From Euryarchaeota archaeon UBA259 (GTDB taxonomy: Archaea; Thermoplasmatota; Poseidoniia; Poseidoniales; Poseidoniaceae), in NCBI GenBank assembly GCA_002506275.1, contig DAXG01000007.1, forward strand, positions 1 through 11,026: a DNA stretch of 11,026 nucleotides, read 5' to 3'. Below the pieces are notes generated by a model. That model saw only the letters and a program-made list of their open reading frames with translations, had not been told where the DNA came from and ran no database searches. The translations under genes were made by a program, and so were the position numbers. This document shows positions 7,367 through 11,026 of the stretch, in pieces (position 1 is the stretch's first letter; the number at the start of each line of letters is the position of its first letter).

Positions 7367-8029
7367 CTATCTTCGCTCGTCGTGCCAGTCGTAATCAACG
7401 CCTTTCGAGCCGTGCCACTCTATTTCCATATCGATATGGGGCATCATTTCGATTCGGTCCTCGCGCAATATACCTCGGCGACGTAGGACTTTGATCGCTG
7501 AATGAACGGTCGCTCGTGAACGGCCGATTCTTCGAGCAAGTGCTGCTTGTGAACGAGGTACACCCTCTTTTTTGATGTCTTCAATGATGAGTTTTTGGAC
7601 CAGAGAAAGGCCAATTGGAAGCGCTGTGGCGGCCCGTTCTTCGGTCACAGCAATCCCACGGAGGATTTCGACCTGACTTGGCGCTCCTGCAAAGTAACAG
7701 GTTCTTCCGTTCACTGGTAGGACGGTGACGCTTCTTCCCGTTTGCAGTACATCAAGGTGATGCCGAAGCGTTCCGTTCGCAGCATTGAGGGTTGACTGGA
7801 GTTCTCGGTAACACAATCCCGGATGTTGCTCCAGGGTGGATAAAATTCTTTGACGCAAGGGATGTTCATACGTTCGCGATTTACTTGAAACACTGCCCAC
7901 GGCAAGAGCGCCAACCGCTGTAGCAGCCGCAGCAACACCGCTTGCAATACCCACAACACCTCCGGCAGCACCGACCAATCCAGCAGACAACCATGGTCGT
8001 TGTCGTACCCATTGGGCAAGCAGAGGCAT
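7367..8029 (-). CDS. Membrane-anchored tandem winged-helix regulator
   Basis: 220 residues. The N terminus carries a long Gly/Ala/Val-rich hydrophobic stretch (about 14-47), enough for one long membrane helix or a tight hairpin. It is followed by 'SSKSRTYEH' and two winged helices. The first (about 56-113) has 'RELQSTLNAANGTLRHHLDVL' in two parts ('RELQSTLNAANG' then 'TLRHHLDVL') and a wing ending 'GRTCYFAG'. The second (about 140-192) has 'SQAALARRIGRSRATVHSAI' then 'KVLRRRGILRED', a clear MarR/TrmB-like HTH. The last 28 residues are acidic and Trp-rich. Paired wHTH domains tethered to the membrane suggest a regulator that senses something at the membrane, but no sensor domain is visible. 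It lies 56 bases after HxlR and 79 before the next wHTH gene on the same strand. Target genes unknown. Confidence 0.5.
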   Translation of the reverse strand: MPLLAQWVRQRPWLSAGLVGAAGGVVGIASGVAAAATAVGALAVGSVSSKSRTYEHPLRQRILSTLEQHPGLCYRELQSTLNAANGTLRHHLDVLQTGRSVTVLPVNGRTCYFAGAPSQVEILRGIAVTEERAATALPIGLSLVQKLIIEDIKKEGVPRSQAALARRIGRSRATVHSAIKVLRRRGILREDRIEMMPHIDMEIEWHGSKGVDYDWHDERR

Positions 8030-8050
8030 AAAGCGAACTCAGCGTTCTCC

Positions 8051-8060
8051 TTTCTTAATC
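8051..8060 (-). promoter_or_regulatory. TATA-like box for the membrane wHTH gene
   Basis: GATTAAGAAA on the minus strand is centred about 26 bases before the ATG at 8029, so a leaderless transcript is plausible. This would give the gene its own promoter despite lying just downstream of HxlR. An AGGAG overlapping this box is too far (about 18 bases) from the ATG to be a normal ribosome site. Confidence 0.5.
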
Positions 8061-8085
8061 CATCCCTTTCGTGTTTGGGAACGGG

Positions 8086-8550
8086 TCACTCGTCTTGAGC
8101 GACGACGGTTCCAAGATGAATCTTCAGATGGGCCACAAGCGGCGAAAGCAGACGGCCACACGTTCGACCGTGTTCGGTGAGGCGGTAGGACACTCGTATT
8201 GGTGGACCTTCAGTGACTTGTCTGTGAACCAGTCCTTCATCGGCGAGATAGCGCAGTTTATCGGAAAGTGTTCGAGAAGAAATTCCTTCGAGGAGATTCT
8301 TCATTTGGTTGAATCGACGTGGTCCAGCAATGTACAAGGCCGAGAGAATTTCAATGGTCCACCGTGATCCAAATACGCTGAGTGCCTCTCCAGCCCTGCA
8401 CACTTCATTGTGCAAATCATTGGTTGGGTTCAATTCTTTCTGAGATTCAAGAATTCCTCGGATATCACCACCGAGTGATATGGCGTTTTCGATTGAACTC
8501 CTGACATCGTTGTAATCATCTCGTGAAACTCGAAGCGGTGGTGTTGACAT
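8086..8550 (-). CDS. HxlR-family winged-helix transcriptional regulator
   Basis: 154 residues. Residues about 50-142 match the HxlR/MarR-like family closely: the conserved cysteine C51, 'ALSVFGSRWTIEILSAL' (56-72), 'GPRRFNQMKNLLEGISSRTL' (76-95), 'LSDKLRYLADEGLVHR' (95-110), and the wing 'PPIRVSYRLTEHGR' (116-129). HxlR proteins bind DNA as dimers; several respond to redox, aldehyde or thiol stress through the conserved N-terminal cysteine, which is present here. The first 45 residues are an extra helical extension not typical of the family. It is the first gene of a minus-strand run of four and diverges from the glycosyltransferase gene, so it may control that promoter; this is inference. 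The family call is secure, the signal unknown. Confidence 0.5.
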   Translation of the reverse strand: MSTPPLRVSRDDYNDVRSSIENAISLGGDIRGILESQKELNPTNDLHNEVCRAGEALSVFGSRWTIEILSALYIAGPRRFNQMKNLLEGISSRTLSDKLRYLADEGLVHRQVTEGPPIRVSYRLTEHGRTCGRLLSPLVAHLKIHLGTVVAQDE

Positions 8551-8638
8551 CTACTCATCCCGTACGAGGCTATTCGTCCGACTACTTAATTCCATTTTAA
8601 CACTGGATTACGAAATTAAACTGAAGCATGAGCGAACT
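8551..8638. promoter_or_regulatory. Divergent promoter region between HxlR and glycosyltransferase genes
   Basis: Two similar AT-rich boxes face opposite ways. GAAATTAAAC (8612-8621) reads on the plus strand and would start transcription near 8640. GGAATTAAGT (8584-8593) reads on the minus strand and would start it near 8562, 12 bases before the HxlR ATG. They share a G(A/G)AATTAA core resembling a BRE plus TATA unit. A third AT-rich run, ATTTTAAC (8594-8601), lies between them. Confidence 0.5.
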
Positions 8639-9850
8639 TTGAGTCTCACCTTTCAAGAAGTCTCGCCGCTACGCTTACGCATGCCCAAACAGGTGTTGCT
8701 CGTTCGAGGCGGCGCCTTAGCCAGTAATACTGGCATTGGGGGGGCTCATCACAACCTCGTTACGTCCCTCGTCAGCGGAGAGATTGCAGGGTGGTCCACA
8801 CAAGAGGTCTGTGAATATCCTCTTCGTCGTCGAATGAATCCTCTCTCGCGCTTGTACAAGCGATGGTTTTCGCATCCGAAAAAAGTTGAGAAAAAGACTC
8901 GGGGTGAACATGGACTGAACCTCCTTCACATCACCGATCAAGAACAAGCCCATCTCATTCCAGAGAACTGTTCTGTGCCAACCGTTGTTACCGTACATGA
9001 TTTATTCCATCTTTTCCCACAACAAATTCGAATTGGGAATGAAACGATTGATGTTGGCGAACAGAATCCCGGATGGTTCCGTCGTAAAGATTTGCAAAAA
9101 TTACGTGACGGCCTTTCCCGAGCAGACCTGTTGGTGTGTGATTCACAAGCGACTTTGTCCGCTTGCAAAGAACATTTCCCGAAGGTCAAATCAGTGTGCG
9201 TGCCACTCGGCTTACGAGTTCCATCCTTCGCTCCAGTCTCACAGGAAAGCGGCGAAGTTCTTTCCCCAGCTCGAAATTTCTCGAAGAAATGCCATCTGCT
9301 TATCGTTGGAAGTCACGCACCTCGTAAGCGCCTGGAGTTCTTGTGTCAGGTCTTAGGGGGACTTGAAAATGATGTGAAAGAAAACATACACATCCATCAT
9401 GTGGGCAACGAACATTGCCCATACGGTGGTCCATCTGCCTCCATTCATGCACGTGCAAACAACGTCCTAAATTGGACATCACACGGCGGTGATGTGTCCA
9501 GTGAAGCTTTGATGCAGATGCGATTTGCCAGTGAAGCACTGCTTTTCCCTAGCGCCAGTGAAGGATTTGGATATCCACCCTTAGAAGCAATGGCTTGTGG
9601 AACGCCAGTGCTTTGTTCCAATCTTCCATCTCACAATGAACTGATGCCAGATGAGACGTGTCTCCCTGCTGACGACATCGAGGCCTGGAGAGAAGCCATT
9701 CTTGCGGTTTTTTCGAATTGGAAAAACAGAACCAAGGCCGATGAAGAGCATACTTGGCCGAAACCCCGCACGGGACTCATCGAATACGCAACACGGTTTG
9801 ACCAAAGTCGGTTTTGCAATCGCATGGCTGAAGTTTACGATTCCCTGTGA
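8639..9850 (+). CDS. Glycosyltransferase, GT4-type (GT-B fold)
   Basis: The protein is 389 residues if it starts at ATG 8681 ('MPKQVLLVRGGALAS'), or 403 if it starts at TTG 8639. The family normally begins right at the first beta strand, which favours 8681, but no Shine-Dalgarno precedes it and the TTG sits at the predicted transcription start. Numbering from 8681: N-terminal Rossmann domain with 'RGGALASNTGIGGAHHNL' (9-26), 'VVTVHDLFH' (102-110), and 'ADLLVCDSQAT' (148-158). The C-terminal domain opens 'LLIVGSHAPRKRLEFL' (206-221) and holds the donor-binding signature 'SASEGFGYPPLEAMACGTPV' (291-310) with the E294/E302 pair. It would transfer a sugar from an activated nucleotide donor to a glycan or lipid at the cytoplasmic face. 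With the next gene it suggests a surface-glycan locus. The substrate is not predictable. Confidence 0.5.
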   Translation: MSLTFQEVSPLRLRMPKQVLLVRGGALASNTGIGGAHHNLVTSLVSGEIAGWSTQEVCEYPLRRRMNPLSRLYKRWFSHPKKVEKKTRGEHGLNLLHITDQEQAHLIPENCSVPTVVTVHDLFHLFPQQIRIGNETIDVGEQNPGWFRRKDLQKLRDGLSRADLLVCDSQATLSACKEHFPKVKSVCVPLGLRVPSFAPVSQESGEVLSPARNFSKKCHLLIVGSHAPRKRLEFLCQVLGGLENDVKENIHIHHVGNEHCPYGGPSASIHARANNVLNWTSHGGDVSSEALMQMRFASEALLFPSASEGFGYPPLEAMACGTPVLCSNLPSHNELMPDETCLPADDIEAWREAILAVFSNWKNRTKADEEHTWPKPRTGLIEYATRFDQSRFCNRMAEVYDSL

Positions 9851-10067
9851 ACAATACGCTCAGGTGAGGAAGCACTCAACAGACGAACAGAGGCTTGGGC
9901 GTGAGATTTCTTTGCTCGGTATCATCGCTTTCGGATAGCTTCAGAGGGTCGATCCGCTGACCTATTGCTCTGATATTGACAAATCAAAGGGCTCGCAGTG
10001 GGTCTTGTTCGACGTTAGGCTATGCAAGGACCACAACGGTCAAAGGGGTCGGAGCGAAGGCAAGGGC
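9851..10067. other. 217-base gap between the two glycosyltransferase genes
   Basis: No convincing gene is present here. It holds a 20-base imperfect palindrome (9941-9960), an AT-rich stretch around 9972-9988 (ATATTGACAAATCAAA), and purine-rich sequence just before the next ATG. A promoter for the downstream gene is possible, but the AT-rich part is some 85 bases from the ATG. The last 50 bases are GC-rich like the gene that follows. Confidence 0.5.
9941..9960. repeat. 20-base imperfect palindrome
   Basis: TCAGAGGGTCGATCCGCTGA pairs with its own reverse complement at 8 of 10 positions, one of the two mismatches being G-T. This symmetry suits a site for a dimeric DNA-binding protein. A few such 20-mers are expected by chance in 11 kb, so support comes only from its place in an intergenic gap. 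Confidence 0.5.
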
Positions 10068-11026
10068 ATGAGCACCCGCCGCCTCTTCGCCGCAGTGCGG
10101 GACCTTGATCCACCAGGAGGTGGAGCAGAACGTTCTTTGGCGGCCTTGCTGAACGGAATTGCGGTGCCTGGGCCAACGCTCGAAACCGCACCAACATTCG
10201 TACCTATGTCACCTGCTGCTGATGTTCCAACGCATCCTGCGTGGACGGTCTGCGCGTTTGCAAGCAGCGATCTAGGCGAACAAATCGGTTTGCTTGAGCC
10301 GCACGTAGATTTCTCCACCACGGACCTTCCCATCGAAGGTTTCTGGTCGAAGGTGGCCTGGGGCTTGCGGGAACGAAAGGGTGAGATGAGACGCAGAAAG
10401 TGGGCCCATGACCGGCACATTGGTCGGCGCAGTTCTCAATTTGCTGCTCGTGTCGGAACATGGTTGGACAAGCAGGAGCACGAAGGTGGCATCGGATTGA
10501 CTCAACTCGAATGGGCACCAGGTGCTGCAGAAGCGTTCACAGCCCGTGGCATGCCTTACATCATGTTCGTCCGCGACGACACTGTGTTCCGTCTCGAAGA
10601 ACGGTTTCGACCCGTGATGGAGGGTGCAGCCCTCGTGTGTGCGGCTGGAGAAGGTTTGCTCACCGACATCCGAGCTCGATTTGCCATTCAAAAAGGCCAC
10701 AGCGTACCTCTGCCAATCGATTTCGGTGGTCGCTTTGGTAGCATGGATGATGTCAACGCCTTACGCTCCGCCGAGCAGGCAAAGCGACCAGATGGAGCAC
10801 CACCCACCATAGGCATCATGGTCGTTACCCCTGAGAAGGGGTTGCGGATGTATCAACGCCTTCTGCCGAGATTGCTTGAGCTTTGGCCGGAGGCTGAAGT
10901 TCACATTGCAGGGGGCAGTGCATACCCGCAGGAACTCGCTCACCACCCGAATGCTCGCGTCGTCGGCCATGTAGATGCAGCGGTCTTCTTCGCCAGCATC
11001 GATCTTCACCTCATTCTTTTCGAGAC
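10068..11026 (+). CDS. Glycosyltransferase-like protein, GT-B type (3' partial)
   Basis: The frame is open from the ATG at 10068 to the window end: 319 codons plus two bases. AAGG lies 7 bases before the ATG; an in-frame TTG at 10005 is a less likely start. It opens 'MSTRRLFAAVRDLDPPGGGAERSL' in spirit (residues 1-24: strand, then 'DPPGGGAERS'), the glycine-rich loop typical of GT4 enzymes that bind the acceptor. Later come 'GMPYIMFVRDDTVFRLEERF', in the place of the usual 'P.v.t.HD' strand, and 'GIMVVTPEKGLRMYQRLLP', where the K-G pair fits the GT4 donor domain. 'AEVHIAGGSAYPQEL' and 'ARVVGHVDA' follow. The donor-site E-x7-E region is beyond the window. Middle region (about 105-150) is very basic, with 'RRRKWAHDRHIGRRS'. 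Likely a partner of the preceding glycosyltransferase; acceptor and donor unknown. Confidence 0.5.
   Translation, partial: MSTRRLFAAVRDLDPPGGGAERSLAALLNGIAVPGPTLETAPTFVPMSPAADVPTHPAWTVCAFASSDLGEQIGLLEPHVDFSTTDLPIEGFWSKVAWGLRERKGEMRRRKWAHDRHIGRRSSQFAARVGTWLDKQEHEGGIGLTQLEWAPGAAEAFTARGMPYIMFVRDDTVFRLEERFRPVMEGAALVCAAGEGLLTDIRARFAIQKGHSVPLPIDFGGRFGSMDDVNALRSAEQAKRPDGAPPTIGIMVVTPEKGLRMYQRLLPRLLELWPEAEVHIAGGSAYPQELAHHPNARVVGHVDAAVFFASIDLHLILFE

Noticed and set aside
6989..7486. Plus-strand open frame of 165 codons across the wHTH gene start
   Set aside because: It is antisense to two well-supported winged-helix genes, its product is low-complexity Ser/Arg-rich and has no recognisable domain.
9944..9956. 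tRNA T-arm-like GGTCGATCC
   Set aside because: There is no TTC loop core, no matching acceptor stem or anticodon arm upstream, and the sequence is better described as part of a palindrome.

Overview
The window looks archaeal, most likely a marine Group II type (Poseidoniales, Thermoplasmatota). That assignment is an inference. It rests on an unmistakable archaeal/eukaryotic-type ribosomal protein uS2, on a large secreted-domain/TM/zinc-ribbon protein of the kind common in those genomes, on several winged-helix regulators, and on AT-rich TATA-like boxes set about 25 nt before near-leaderless starts. There is no rRNA, tRNA, CRISPR array, transposase or insertion sequence that I can see.

Layout. 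1-2418 (+) is the 3' part of a membrane protein with CARDB-like beta-sandwich repeats outside and zinc ribbons inside. 2566-3123 (+) is a small putative lipoprotein. It converges, with one base between the stops, on a minus-strand gene (3125-4303) for a Cas4/RecB-type PD-(D/E)XK nuclease carrying four predicted membrane helices in the middle of its catalytic fold. That gene is divergent from rps2 (uS2, 4462-5070, +), which converges on a minus-strand dihydrouridine synthase gene (5109-6137). Upstream of dus on the same strand lie three DNA-binding genes: a two-wHTH protein (6175-7287), a membrane-anchored tandem wHTH protein (7367-8029) and an HxlR-family regulator (8086-8550). A divergent promoter region separates HxlR from a GT4-type glycosyltransferase (8639 or 8681 to 9850, +). 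After a 217-base gap comes a second, GC-richer glycosyltransferase-like gene that runs off the end (10068-11026).

How it fits together. uS2 and Dus are translation housekeeping genes. The two glycosyltransferases probably belong to a surface-glycan or protein-glycosylation locus continuing to the right. The three regulators sit between these blocks. Similar GGA(A)TTAAG-like boxes precede HxlR, the membrane wHTH gene and the first glycosyltransferase, so common promoter architecture or coordinated control is possible but unproven. The most unusual item is the membrane-embedded Cas4-like nuclease, which has all its catalytic and Fe-S ligands but no CRISPR neighbours.
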